Notes under the pieces: model-generated
Told to the model about the DNA's origin: nothing
The model's input: the letters and a program-made list of their open reading frames with translations, nothing else
The model's database searches: none
Shown: one piece after another, positions 52,636 to 61,234 of the stretch
Position numbering within the stretch: position 1 is the first letter of the stretch
Layout: each line of letters opens with the position of its first letter
Assembly: GCF_038595055.1 (NCBI RefSeq)
Contig: NZ_CP152002.1
Span: 3,640,501-3,704,500, forward strand
DNA length: 64,000 nucleotides
Source of the DNA: Paenibacillus sp. FSL R7-0345
GTDB taxonomy: Bacteria > Bacillota > Bacilli > Paenibacillales > Paenibacillaceae
Direction: 5' to 3'
Made by a program: the position numbers and the translations under genes

Positions 52636-54237
52636 ATGAAAAGAAAATCGTTACTCGTACTTTCGATGCTGCTCCTGGGCGGCTCCTTGCTATCGGCTTG
52701 CGGTGGCAACAACAATGCTTCCCAAGAACCAGGAAATACCCAAGCATCGCCGGAAGCTACAGCAACAGAAGGATCAACAGGAAATTCTTATTTGGCAAGT
52801 GAGAAAGCGCTTAATTTAGATATATTTTACTTTGATAATACCGGTACAGTCAAAATGGATGCACCTGTGTTAAAAAAGGCGGCGGAGCTGACCAACATCT
52901 CGTTGAATAACGTGGCTTCAGCGGGTGGAGAGGAGAAGCAAGCGTATAATTTGATGCTGGCTTCTGGTACAATCCCTGATATTATCAGCTATTATACAGC
53001 TGACCTTAACACAATTGGTGATCAAGGCGCACTCGCCCCCCTGAATGAAGCAATTGACAAATATGCCCCGAATTTTAAGAAGTTCCTTGATGAAAACGAG
53101 GATGTAAAGAAAGCGATTACTACTCCGGATGGCAATATCTATGTGGTTCCCTTCGTCGCGGACGGTACTGCTTCTACCGGGTGGTTTATCCGCCAGGATT
53201 GGCTTGATAAGCTGGGACTGCAAGAGCCGAAAACAGTCGATGAATTCTATGAAGTTCTGAAGGCCTTCCGAGACAAGGACCCCAATGGGAACGGAAAAAA
53301 GGATGAGGTACCTTATTTCCAGCGTGACAATGTTGTAGGAGTATTCTCATTGCTTCCGCTGTGGGATGCATTCCATACCTTCTATATTAAAGACAACAAA
53401 ATTGTCTTCGGTCCTTATGAGGATCAATTTGAAACCGGTATCAGTAATATTGCCAAATGGTACTCGGAAGGACTGATAGACAAGGAAATTTACACCCGTG
53501 CTAAAGCGCGTGAAGCATTGCTCGGCAACAATACGGCTGGTGCAACTCACGATTGGTTTGCGAGCACATCCAATTTTAACAACAGCTTGAAGGAGCAAGT
53601 TCCTGACATTAACCTGATCCCATTTGCTCCACCGGCCAGTGCATCCGGCAAAGTATTTGAAGTGGGAATGCGCGCTAAGCTTAGCGGCTATGGCTGGGCA
53701 ATCTCCGCACAGAGCAAGCATTTGGAAGAAGCAATGAAATATTTTGACTTCTGGTGGACAGAAGAGGGACGGAGATTGTTCAACTTCGGTCTAGAAGGCG
53801 ATACGTATACTCTGGTTGACGGCAAACCGATATTTACAGATGATGTACTGAGTCAACCAGCTGTCAACGGTTATCTGGTGGAGAAGTTCGGTGCACAGCT
53901 GCCTAAAATGGGCGCTTGGCAAGACTTCTCATATGAAGAGCAATGGACTAATGAAATTGCTCTAAAAGGAGTCAAGGCTTACCAAGATGGAAACTTTATT
54001 TCGGCAGATTATACTCTTCCTACACTTAACTTCACAGAAGAAGAACAGAAACGCATTGGCGAACTTAAGGGGCAAATCGATACATTCTTCGCTGAGAAAA
54101 CGCAAAAATGGGTGATGGGCGGCGAGGATGTAGCTGCAAACTTTGCAGCTTACAAAGAGCAGCTGAAGAAATTGGGCGTTGAAGAATATCTCGGAATTTA
54201 TAATGAAGCGTACACAAGGTATTTGGAAATGAAGTAG
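52636..54237 (+). CDS. Oligosaccharide-binding lipoprotein, LplA type
   Basis: An extracytoplasmic solute-binding lipoprotein of 533 residues. The signal peptide ends in LLSAC (Cys22), followed by an Asn/Gln/Thr-rich linker. The body is the large SBP form typical of LplA/YtcQ proteins: YNLMLASGTIPDIISYYTAD, GWFIRQDWLDKLGLQEPKTV, the Ca-binding-like DKDPNGNGKKDEVPYF (about residues 213-228) and YFDFWWTEEGRRLFNFG. AAAGGGGG precedes the ATG. It is adjacent to the kinase gene, its likely sensory partner. Confidence 0.94.
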   Translation: MKRKSLLVLSMLLLGGSLLSACGGNNNASQEPGNTQASPEATATEGSTGNSYLASEKALNLDIFYFDNTGTVKMDAPVLKKAAELTNISLNNVASAGGEEKQAYNLMLASGTIPDIISYYTADLNTIGDQGALAPLNEAIDKYAPNFKKFLDENEDVKKAITTPDGNIYVVPFVADGTASTGWFIRQDWLDKLGLQEPKTVDEFYEVLKAFRDKDPNGNGKKDEVPYFQRDNVVGVFSLLPLWDAFHTFYIKDNKIVFGPYEDQFETGISNIAKWYSEGLIDKEIYTRAKAREALLGNNTAGATHDWFASTSNFNNSLKEQVPDINLIPFAPPASASGKVFEVGMRAKLSGYGWAISAQSKHLEEAMKYFDFWWTEEGRRLFNFGLEGDTYTLVDGKPIFTDDVLSQPAVNGYLVEKFGAQLPKMGAWQDFSYEEQWTNEIALKGVKAYQDGNFISADYTLPTLNFTEEEQKRIGELKGQIDTFFAEKTQKWVMGGEDVAANFAAYKEQLKKLGVEEYLGIYNEAYTRYLEMK

Positions 54238-54251
54238 AATGAAATATAATG

Positions 54252-54284
54252 GAGGAGCCGAAATGCGGCTTCTCTATTGTTATT
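54252..54284 (+). terminator. Hairpin after the lipoprotein gene
   Basis: GAGGAGCCG (54252) pairs with CGGCTTCTC (54266), followed by TATTGTTATTT. It overlaps the upstream in-frame ATG at 54249 and so argues against that ATG as the kinase start. Confidence 0.65.
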
Positions 54285-54335
54285 TCTGTAGAGAAGACGA
54301 GACGGGTGGATAATAAGCTGCGGGAGTGTCTTACA

Positions 54336-56099
54336 ATGATGAAATGGCTATACACAACCACCTTCAAGGCACGGATAAGAATCTCAATGATCCTGCTAAC
54401 AGTAACTGCACTGGTTGTTAGCGGAAGCACTTCGTATTTCATTGCGGCCGGTATCCTGGAAAGTAAGTCCTACCAGCTTAATCAGGGAATGATTGACAAG
54501 TCAGCCCAGGCATTGGAGGAAAAGCTTCGTAAGGTCCGGTTAGCTGTTCTAACCTTCATGTCAAGCGATCAGTTTAATCAATTAATCCTTAGCACATCCA
54601 GTAACAAGCAATTGGATTATTTTAACCATTTCAAGCTCAATCAATCACTGCAGACCCCGATTTTTCAGATGAAGCTCGTTGAACCGGGCATTACGTCTAT
54701 TTTTATTAAAACACCTGCTGGAGAGTTCTACTCCAGTAACGAAGAGCGTCTGAAAGGAGCCTCTTTTGAAGATAGCCTTATCTACCCGTTGCTGGAGAAG
54801 TACCGGCTTCCTGCCTGGGTGGAATCGCATGAGGATGATCTGTTTGAAAGCCGGAATAAAGTGCTGAGTCTGTTGTTTGTACCTATTATTCAGAATACTT
54901 CCAATGTTCACGTTGTAGTTAACGTTAGTGATGATATTCTGAGCGATTATCTGCTTAAAAACAGCGGAGATGCGAGGCTAATTGTATTCACCGAGAATAA
55001 CCAGTTGGCGTTTGAGACGGATGAGTTGAGCAGATTACTAGCTGCAGAGCCTGAATTTCGTCAGCGGCTGGTAAATGAAAAAGGACATTTTGAATACACG
55101 TTTAACCGAACACGTTATTTGGTAAATTACTCTACAGTATCCTTCCCTGATAATTGGATGATGGTCCATTTAATATCCCGAAATACATTGCTTAAAGATG
55201 TCCAGCTCATACAGTGGGTTACCTTAAGCACAATCTTTCTGTTTGCACTGCTAGCAATGTTCATGTCTGGCAAGCTGACCCGTATGTTGCTGCGTCCTTT
55301 GAACCATCTGCAATCGGTAATGAAGAAGGTGGAACAGGAAGATCTGTCTATTCGATTCGAGGGACGCTATGAAGATGAACTTACCCATGTCGGTTTGCGC
55401 TTCAATAGTATGCTGGATCGGGTTGAGATGCTAATACAAGAACGGATGGCTGCGGAGCAGGCTGAGCGGATAGCCGAAATGAAGGCATTACAAGCGCAGA
55501 TTAATCCACATTTTCTGTATAATACTTTGAACACTATTCTATGGAAATCGCATTCGGGGCAGCAGGAAGATGTGAGAGAAATGATTATGTCTTTGTCTAT
55601 TCTGTTCCGTACAGGATTAAATAGCGGGGAAGAGATGACGACCATAGGCAAAGAATTGGAGAATGTAACTCAATATTTGCGGATCCAAAAGCTGTGTTAT
55701 GCCCATTTGTTCGTGTATGAGATTATTTGTGATAAAGAATCTGAAGAGCTGCCCATACTAAAACTATTGTTGCAGCCACTAGTCGAGAATAGTATATTGC
55801 ACGGCTTCAAGGATCTTCAGGGTGGAGGGGTTGTCCGTATATGTATTGAGCAACAACAGGATATATTACAGATAGAAGTACAAGATAATGGTCAAGGATT
55901 TAACACTTCTTTAGTAGATACAGGAATAGATAACTCGGTTTGCGTTGAGCATTCAGGGTTTGCGCTTAACAACATTCGTCAGAGGCTTGCTCTTTATTAC
56001 AGAGATGCTGCCGAGCTGAGTATAAGTAGCAATTCTAATACAGGAACCATTATTAAAATCAAGATACCGATGGAATTCAAAAAGGATGATGAAGGATGA
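54336..56099 (+). CDS. Sensor histidine kinase, YesM type (second system)
   Basis: A membrane kinase of 587 residues. It has TM1 (IRISMILLTVTALVVSGSTS, about 10-29), an extracytoplasmic sensor domain (30-285), TM2 (WVTLSTIFLFALLAMFMSG, about 296), a HAMP domain with PLNHLQSVMKKVEQEDLSI, then the His_kinase domain with LQAQINPHFLYNTLNT (His392) and HATPase_c with LVENSILHGF and VQDNGQGF. ATG 54336 follows GGGAG by 9 bases. Its 3' end overlaps the regulator gene by 4 bases (ATGA). It probably monitors the lipoprotein or free oligosaccharide outside the cell. Confidence 0.93.
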   Translation: MMKWLYTTTFKARIRISMILLTVTALVVSGSTSYFIAAGILESKSYQLNQGMIDKSAQALEEKLRKVRLAVLTFMSSDQFNQLILSTSSNKQLDYFNHFKLNQSLQTPIFQMKLVEPGITSIFIKTPAGEFYSSNEERLKGASFEDSLIYPLLEKYRLPAWVESHEDDLFESRNKVLSLLFVPIIQNTSNVHVVVNVSDDILSDYLLKNSGDARLIVFTENNQLAFETDELSRLLAAEPEFRQRLVNEKGHFEYTFNRTRYLVNYSTVSFPDNWMMVHLISRNTLLKDVQLIQWVTLSTIFLFALLAMFMSGKLTRMLLRPLNHLQSVMKKVEQEDLSIRFEGRYEDELTHVGLRFNSMLDRVEMLIQERMAAEQAERIAEMKALQAQINPHFLYNTLNTILWKSHSGQQEDVREMIMSLSILFRTGLNSGEEMTTIGKELENVTQYLRIQKLCYAHLFVYEIICDKESEELPILKLLLQPLVENSILHGFKDLQGGGVVRICIEQQQDILQIEVQDNGQGFNTSLVDTGIDNSVCVEHSGFALNNIRQRLALYYRDAAELSISSNSNTGTIIKIKIPMEFKKDDEG

Positions 56100-57688
56100 A
56101 AACGCACTGCACAATGGTCATTATTGACGACATTCCTGCTGTTGTGGAAGGCATTGCCAACGATATGCCTTGGTCAGATTATTCCATTCAAGTCGTTGGG
56201 ACAGCATATAATGGTCTCGACGGTCTGAAGTTGATAGAGCAACTGAATCCGGATATTATCGTTACAGATATACGGATGCCCAAACTTAGTGGTATCGAGA
56301 TGATTGAGAGATCAAAGCGGACAGGGGCTAAGCTGATCTTTATTAGCGGATATTCCGATTTCAGTTATGCACAACAGGTAGTTAAGCTCGGCGGTTTCGA
56401 CTATATTCTCAAGCCGTTTACTCCTATGCAATTGGTTGAAGTTATCTGCAAGGCAAAGGCGCAATGGGATGAAGAAAATAAGCGCCAGGATCATCTGCAG
56501 CAGGTTGAGCGCAAACTTAGGGAGAGTATGCCCCTGCTAAAGCAGGAGTATTTAAATCTATTGGTCCGATATACTTCGCGTCCCGAAAAAGTGAGAGAGC
56601 GGTGGGATTTCCTGAATGTAGAAATGGACGACCAAGACTATGCTGTACTGGCCGTCGAAATAGACCGTTATTCCAATTCGGCGTCAGCTGTAGGTGAAGT
56701 GGAGGTGCTGCATTTTGCTATGCACAATATTCTGCATGAGACAATTACAGCTTCAACTGCTGCTGTAGTTTTTCGTGATGGACCGGATCGTTTCATCTGT
56801 CTTGTCAATGATCGTAAAGGGTGTGATATCCTGTCCATTGCTGAGCAATGCCGGGAGAATATAGAAAGATATTCACGTGCAACAGTCTCCATAGGAGTAG
56901 GAAATACGGTGAGAGATATTATTGAGTTGCCTTTAAGCTATCAACAGGCCATGAATGCGCTCTCTTATAATTTCTATTCTGGGGGCAATAGTGTGTTTGC
57001 CTATCCCGATTATGGTGTGAATTCGGATGTATATATCAAATTCTCCTCAGACCAGGAGCGCGAACTGATTTATGTAATTCGTTCAGGTGCTGTGGAAAGG
57101 CTTGAGCTTGTCCTTGATAATATATTTACTGAATGGATGGAAGGACTAGTGCTCCCGGCACCTGAGAAAGTCAAAGTTTTCTGTACTGAAATGATGTTGA
57201 ATATCAGAAATGCATTACATGAGGAACAAGAGCTTGAGGATCACCGTTTTTTTGACAAAAAGATGGAGGAAATGACCTATAATTCAGATTCAATTAGGAC
57301 ATTGCGGGGAATTGTAGGAGAATTATGTCACCGATACTGCCAGGAGATTGGGAGTAAGCAGAAAGCCTCTGCCCACGAAGTCATTAACGAATCCATTCAG
57401 TATATCCGGGAACATCTTGAGTTAAATGAATCCGTTGCAGATTATGCCAGACAGGTACATTTAAGTACCAGCTATTACTCTAATTTATTTAAAAAGGTGA
57501 CTGGTCAGTCTGTACTTCAGTTTGTAGTGAATGAAAAGATGGAAAAGGCTAAATGTCTGCTTATACAGGGAATATCATTAAATGAAGTTGCAGCGGCGGT
57601 TGGTTATGATGAGCGATCTTATTTCAGTGATGTATTTAAGAAAAAGGTAGGAATGGCTCCCTCGGAATTCCGAAAGACATATCAATAA
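56096..57688 (+). CDS. Response regulator, YesN type (second system)
   Basis: The cognate regulator, 530 residues. The receiver has Asp11/Asp12 and phospho-acceptor Asp58 in VTDIRMPKLSGIEM, plus FISGYSDFSYAQ and YILKPF. A middle domain follows, containing ATVSIGVGNTVRDIIELPLSYQ. The C-terminal AraC HTH pair is ESVADYARQVHLSTSYYSNLF and ISLNEVAAAVGYDERSYFSDVF. Candidate target promoters at 50603, 61025 and possibly 57707 share an AAAGTTG box and a downstream GAGGAT/TAGGAT box. Confidence 0.94.
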   Translation: MKTHCTMVIIDDIPAVVEGIANDMPWSDYSIQVVGTAYNGLDGLKLIEQLNPDIIVTDIRMPKLSGIEMIERSKRTGAKLIFISGYSDFSYAQQVVKLGGFDYILKPFTPMQLVEVICKAKAQWDEENKRQDHLQQVERKLRESMPLLKQEYLNLLVRYTSRPEKVRERWDFLNVEMDDQDYAVLAVEIDRYSNSASAVGEVEVLHFAMHNILHETITASTAAVVFRDGPDRFICLVNDRKGCDILSIAEQCRENIERYSRATVSIGVGNTVRDIIELPLSYQQAMNALSYNFYSGGNSVFAYPDYGVNSDVYIKFSSDQERELIYVIRSGAVERLELVLDNIFTEWMEGLVLPAPEKVKVFCTEMMLNIRNALHEEQELEDHRFFDKKMEEMTYNSDSIRTLRGIVGELCHRYCQEIGSKQKASAHEVINESIQYIREHLELNESVADYARQVHLSTSYYSNLFKKVTGQSVLQFVVNEKMEKAKCLLIQGISLNEVAAAVGYDERSYFSDVFKKKVGMAPSEFRKTYQ

Positions 57689-57706
57689 TCATCCGATTTC
57701 CCCCTT

Positions 57707-57744
57707 ACAAAGTTGGAATTTGCCTTCTTTCTTGAGGATAAAGC
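57707..57744 (+). promoter_or_regulatory. Weaker candidate regulator boxes before the heparinase-like gene
   Basis: ACAAAGTTGGAATT (57707) and GAGGATAAA (57734, 27 nt later) resemble the paired boxes at 50603/50631 and 61025/61053, but the second half of box 1 differs and no clear -10 is seen. Listed as tentative. Confidence 0.3.
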
Positions 57745-57798
57745 CCTTAGGATAATGAATAGGAGTGCATTTTAACAGGAAATGAAAGGGGAAAAGGA

Positions 57799-60700
57799 AT
57801 GTCAGAACATTCACCAGCTCGATTAAAATTGCAATCTTTAGTGGAGCGGGCAGAGCGCTTGCTGGAAACAGACAGAGAATTTTTTACAGATGGTACACTT
57901 TTGGCACTGTCGGACTCCTTAACCGAAGCTAAACAGGCACTTGCAGGAAAGCGCTGTCTCCCCTTCAATAGAAGCAGGGAATTTCTTACACCGAGGGAAG
58001 AGGAGGAGATTCTTTTTGCAACGGCAAGATTCACAATGGCTCCGTCCTACGCTTATTTGGGTGAAACAGATCATTTATATGGACTGGAGCCAGCCCTTGG
58101 ATGGTTTGAGCAGCAGAACATGCGGTTCAAGAGTGCAGAGTGGCTTAACGCGAAGGCGAAATTTGTATTGGAGCAGGCAGAAGATCTATTGAATAGTGCT
58201 GTATATAATAATGCTGTAGGCAGTTATGATGTAGCTTGCGGGGATCAATTACGGCTTGCAATGGACTGCGTAAAGCAGACAAGCTCGCACGCGAGTATGC
58301 AAATCAATGAGGATTTAGCCCGCTCTCTTGTTACATGCATGAACCGCATTCGGGATTTCAGGTTCTCCAGAATCCTTAGAACAGATACAGATCATTTTTG
58401 CAATTTATATACGACCAAAGAAGGCTGGCATAAGCTAAAGGAAAGCGTATTGAAGGACCAGATTGTTGCTGAGCAGTACAAGCGTATACGGGAAATTGCA
58501 GATAGCCATAGCTTGGAATATATTGAAAATGCAGCTTTGCTCATGCAGGAAAACATAGATTATAGTGTGATTAATCAAGAATTCTACGTATGGAGCTTTA
58601 CTGATAAGCTGATAAATTTCACCGCTCCAGAGCATGCAGTATCGGCTTCGCTGGCTTTTATTCTTCCTGCTGAAGAAAATGAGCAGCACGGACTGGGGCA
58701 TGTGTGGATTGATAATGTTGAGATGCAATCAGCAAGCGGTGGTAGTATACAGATACTTAACAACGGGTTTGATAAAGGAGAATCAGGCAGTCCGTATCAC
58801 TGGAAGGCGGCAGCACTTCATGGAGAGCCGGTATTCCGCTGGGAAGAGGAATATCCTTTCTGTGGTGGTGGGGACAGAGCAAAAGCGAGCAGGTCTGACT
58901 CCTCTTCTCGAGCTGCCGCTCAAGCTCAGAATGTTCAAAAGCAACATTCGCTTTATCTTTGCAACCCTACGGATCAGGATGAAGGGGCTTGGGTATATAG
59001 CAACGATATCAACATCAAGAGCGGAGAGAGCTATACAATTAGTTTTGCCGCTAAACTGGACGGAAAGTTTAAGAAGGGGCTAAAAACAGTAGTCACATTC
59101 AAAGACGACTCGGGTACAGAATTGAGCCGTTTTGAACATGCGTTCAACCGTAAATCCTCACTGCCCAATCCCAGCTTCCAACTTACGATGCAATGTGATG
59201 CTATTCAATATGCTTTTACCAATGATGTAGATTATGCGATTAAAACCAAGAAAGAGATGTTATACAATCTGCATGACTTCTGCCAGGGTGCGGAGCATTG
59301 GCTGGTAACCAATGAGCGTCCGCAGGGAAGTGACAGTTACGGGGCTGTACAAGGCGGAAGGCTGCTGTGCAGCATAGCAGTATCATACTCAATGATTAAA
59401 GAGGCAGCGGTCTTTACGAAGAACGAGAAAGAACGCCTATACGCATTACTGGAATACATGCTTCGTTATATGATGGACTTGAGAGACCGTACTGAACTTA
59501 CTCCCTTTGAAGCGCAATATGGCACAAGTAACTGGCATACGGATATGTGTGCGGGGACCGGATACCTTATGATGGCATTGGAGGATTTCCCCAACCGCAA
59601 AACATGGCTGTATAACGCCAATAGTGTCCTGAAATCACAATTAAGTCTGAACCTGAATTCAGATTATTCCTGGCCTGAGTCCATCCGCTATCACCACGCG
59701 GCTTTGGAGCGTTTTGCCGGATATGCGAAGGTACTAAACCATATGCTGGAAGAAAACTGGTTTCAAGCTACCCGGCTCTCCAATATGTTTGACTACAGCA
59801 TTCAAGTACAGACTCCTGGTTATCAGTTTTATGACGGTCATATCGGGACCCCGCCATTTGGTGATCATGCGCTGGGGGGCGGTTCTGAATTCGGAAGCTA
59901 CCCGATTTATCTGAAGGAAATTGAAAGGATTGACAAGAGTCTCGCTGACCGGATGTATCATAGCTGGAAGCTTGCAGGTCAACCTTTGAAGGGGTTCTGG
60001 GGTGAGGCCGTGGCGCTGGAAAATTTACTGGGAACAGTAGAATACTATGCGCCTCTTCATCCGCTTGAGCTAGGCTCAAATCAAAGTTTTGAAAATGCGG
60101 GGATTTATACTTTTCGGAAAAATCCGCTATCTGCTGACCAGAGTTATTTTGCCATCATGTCAAGTCCGAAGCCCATCGGGCACGGTCATTTGGATCAAGG
60201 GTCTTTCATTGTGTACAAAAACTCGATTCCGCTTGTGATGGATTCCGGTATAGAGGGATACTTCGACGTCAGCACAAGCTGGCATATTAGTTCATATTCT
60301 CATGCCTGTATGCAGTTCTCAACTCAAAAGAAGCATATCGCAAAGTCTGCAGGTGCGATTAATTTAACAGCAGGAACCTATAGTCTGGAACGTGGTTGGG
60401 TTGACACTCCCAAAACAAGCAGAGTACTAGACTCTGCAACAGGAGGAGACATTGATTCCATAACAATCGAAATTATGAACCCAGAAGGGCAAGGCAGACA
60501 TATTCGAGAGGTCCTTTATCTCAAAGCATATGATTTGTATGTCATTCGGGATTCAGTGGAAAATTTTGAAGGAGAGGTTCTATTTAGTCTGCCCATAGCT
60601 TCCAATACATCTGTTATCTCCGGACAGAGGGTTCTGTCCGGAGGATATTACGGTGTTGACATAGAAACTCTATTCTTAAGTAAACTGAATCGGATTTGGC

Positions 60701-60948
60701 TGGATAAAGGGCGTACAACCCGCTTTTTCCCCAGTGATGAGAAGATCTCTACGATGGATTACATCAGAGCTGTTGCCGATGCTAAAGAAGGTTTTGTTAC
60801 AGTGCTCTATCCTCATGCAAAAGGAGCAAGAAGACTGGAGATTTCCAAGCAGGAAGATCATACCATAATCATCTCTATGGAAAAGTCCCAGGTCAAGGTT
60901 ACTACAAGCCGTGATAAGTTAATTATCAATCAGCTAAACTACATGTGA
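57799..60948 (+). CDS. Heparinase II/III-like polysaccharide lyase, no signal peptide
   Basis: A protein of 1049 residues. The N-terminal 480 residues contain helical segments and an inserted carbohydrate-binding-like beta domain (WIDNVEMQSASGGSIQILNN, SYTISFAAKLDGKFKKGLKT). About 490-760 form an (alpha/alpha) toroid with YGTSNWHTDMCAGTGYLMMA and SWPESIRYHHAALERFAGYA. From about 780 the heparinase II/III beta-sandwich follows, with KPIGHGHLDQGSFIVYKNS and the metal/His region SYSHACMQFS. No signal peptide is visible, so it should act in the cytoplasm on imported oligosaccharides. AAAGGGG precedes the ATG. Substrate is unknown; the GH88 gene indicates unsaturated uronides. Confidence 0.85.
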   Translation: MSEHSPARLKLQSLVERAERLLETDREFFTDGTLLALSDSLTEAKQALAGKRCLPFNRSREFLTPREEEEILFATARFTMAPSYAYLGETDHLYGLEPALGWFEQQNMRFKSAEWLNAKAKFVLEQAEDLLNSAVYNNAVGSYDVACGDQLRLAMDCVKQTSSHASMQINEDLARSLVTCMNRIRDFRFSRILRTDTDHFCNLYTTKEGWHKLKESVLKDQIVAEQYKRIREIADSHSLEYIENAALLMQENIDYSVINQEFYVWSFTDKLINFTAPEHAVSASLAFILPAEENEQHGLGHVWIDNVEMQSASGGSIQILNNGFDKGESGSPYHWKAAALHGEPVFRWEEEYPFCGGGDRAKASRSDSSSRAAAQAQNVQKQHSLYLCNPTDQDEGAWVYSNDINIKSGESYTISFAAKLDGKFKKGLKTVVTFKDDSGTELSRFEHAFNRKSSLPNPSFQLTMQCDAIQYAFTNDVDYAIKTKKEMLYNLHDFCQGAEHWLVTNERPQGSDSYGAVQGGRLLCSIAVSYSMIKEAAVFTKNEKERLYALLEYMLRYMMDLRDRTELTPFEAQYGTSNWHTDMCAGTGYLMMALEDFPNRKTWLYNANSVLKSQLSLNLNSDYSWPESIRYHHAALERFAGYAKVLNHMLEENWFQATRLSNMFDYSIQVQTPGYQFYDGHIGTPPFGDHALGGGSEFGSYPIYLKEIERIDKSLADRMYHSWKLAGQPLKGFWGEAVALENLLGTVEYYAPLHPLELGSNQSFENAGIYTFRKNPLSADQSYFAIMSSPKPIGHGHLDQGSFIVYKNSIPLVMDSGIEGYFDVSTSWHISSYSHACMQFSTQKKHIAKSAGAINLTAGTYSLERGWVDTPKTSRVLDSATGGDIDSITIEIMNPEGQGRHIREVLYLKAYDLYVIRDSVENFEGEVLFSLPIASNTSVISGQRVLSGGYYGVDIETLFLSKLNRIWLDKGRTTRFFPSDEKISTMDYIRAVADAKEGFVTVLYPHAKGARRLEISKQEDHTIIISMEKSQVKVTTSRDKLIINQLNYM

Positions 60949-60963
60949 ATTTGAAATATCATG

Positions 60964-61003
60964 AAAGGGATACTCAAACGTCTAATTTGAGTGTCCCTTT
61001 TGT
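60964..61003 (+). terminator. Terminator after the heparinase-like gene
   Basis: AAAGGGATACTCAAA (60964) pairs with TTTGAGTGTCCCTTT (60986) with one G-U pair, followed by TGTC. A strong 15-bp stem. Confidence 0.85.
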
Positions 61004-61024
61004 CATAATTATTGAGATTATTAT

Positions 61025-61094
61025 AGAAAGTTGTTTTTACCCATTCTTATAGTAGGAATTTAGGTTTACGTAAAAATGGAATTTACGGTACTAT
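61025..61094 (+). promoter_or_regulatory. Putative second-YesN promoter of the secreted lyase gene
   Basis: AGAAAGTTGTTTTT (61025-61038), TAGGAATTT at 61053 (28 nt from box 1) and TACTAT at 61089 (36 nt from box 2) mirror the promoter at 50603. The leader to the ATG at 61235 is about 140 nt and includes a CCGTAAATTCC-type A/T-rich stretch and a GGTAAGCGCTTACC palindrome (about 61171-61184), a typical CcpA cre-like site. Confidence 0.55.
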
Positions 61095-61170
61095 CCTTGA
61101 AGGAGAAGTGTTCCTCAGCTCAAAGATGGTACTGGGATGAAAATCAAAAGTAAACAATCCTCCATCTGAA

Positions 61171-61184
61171 TGGTAAGCGCTTAC
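61171..61184. promoter_or_regulatory. cre-like palindrome (CcpA site)
   Basis: GGTAAGCGCTTACC is a perfect 14-bp palindrome containing the central CG and TNNNCGNNNNCA-like spacing of LacI/CcpA-family operators. It lies about 50 bases before the lyase start and downstream of its putative promoter, a position suited to carbon catabolite repression by roadblock. Binding by another LacI-family repressor is equally possible. Confidence 0.55.
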
Positions 61185-61234
61185 CACGAGCTGCTAGAAG
61201 TATATTAAATTTCAACTTTGCGGGAGGTTAAAGG

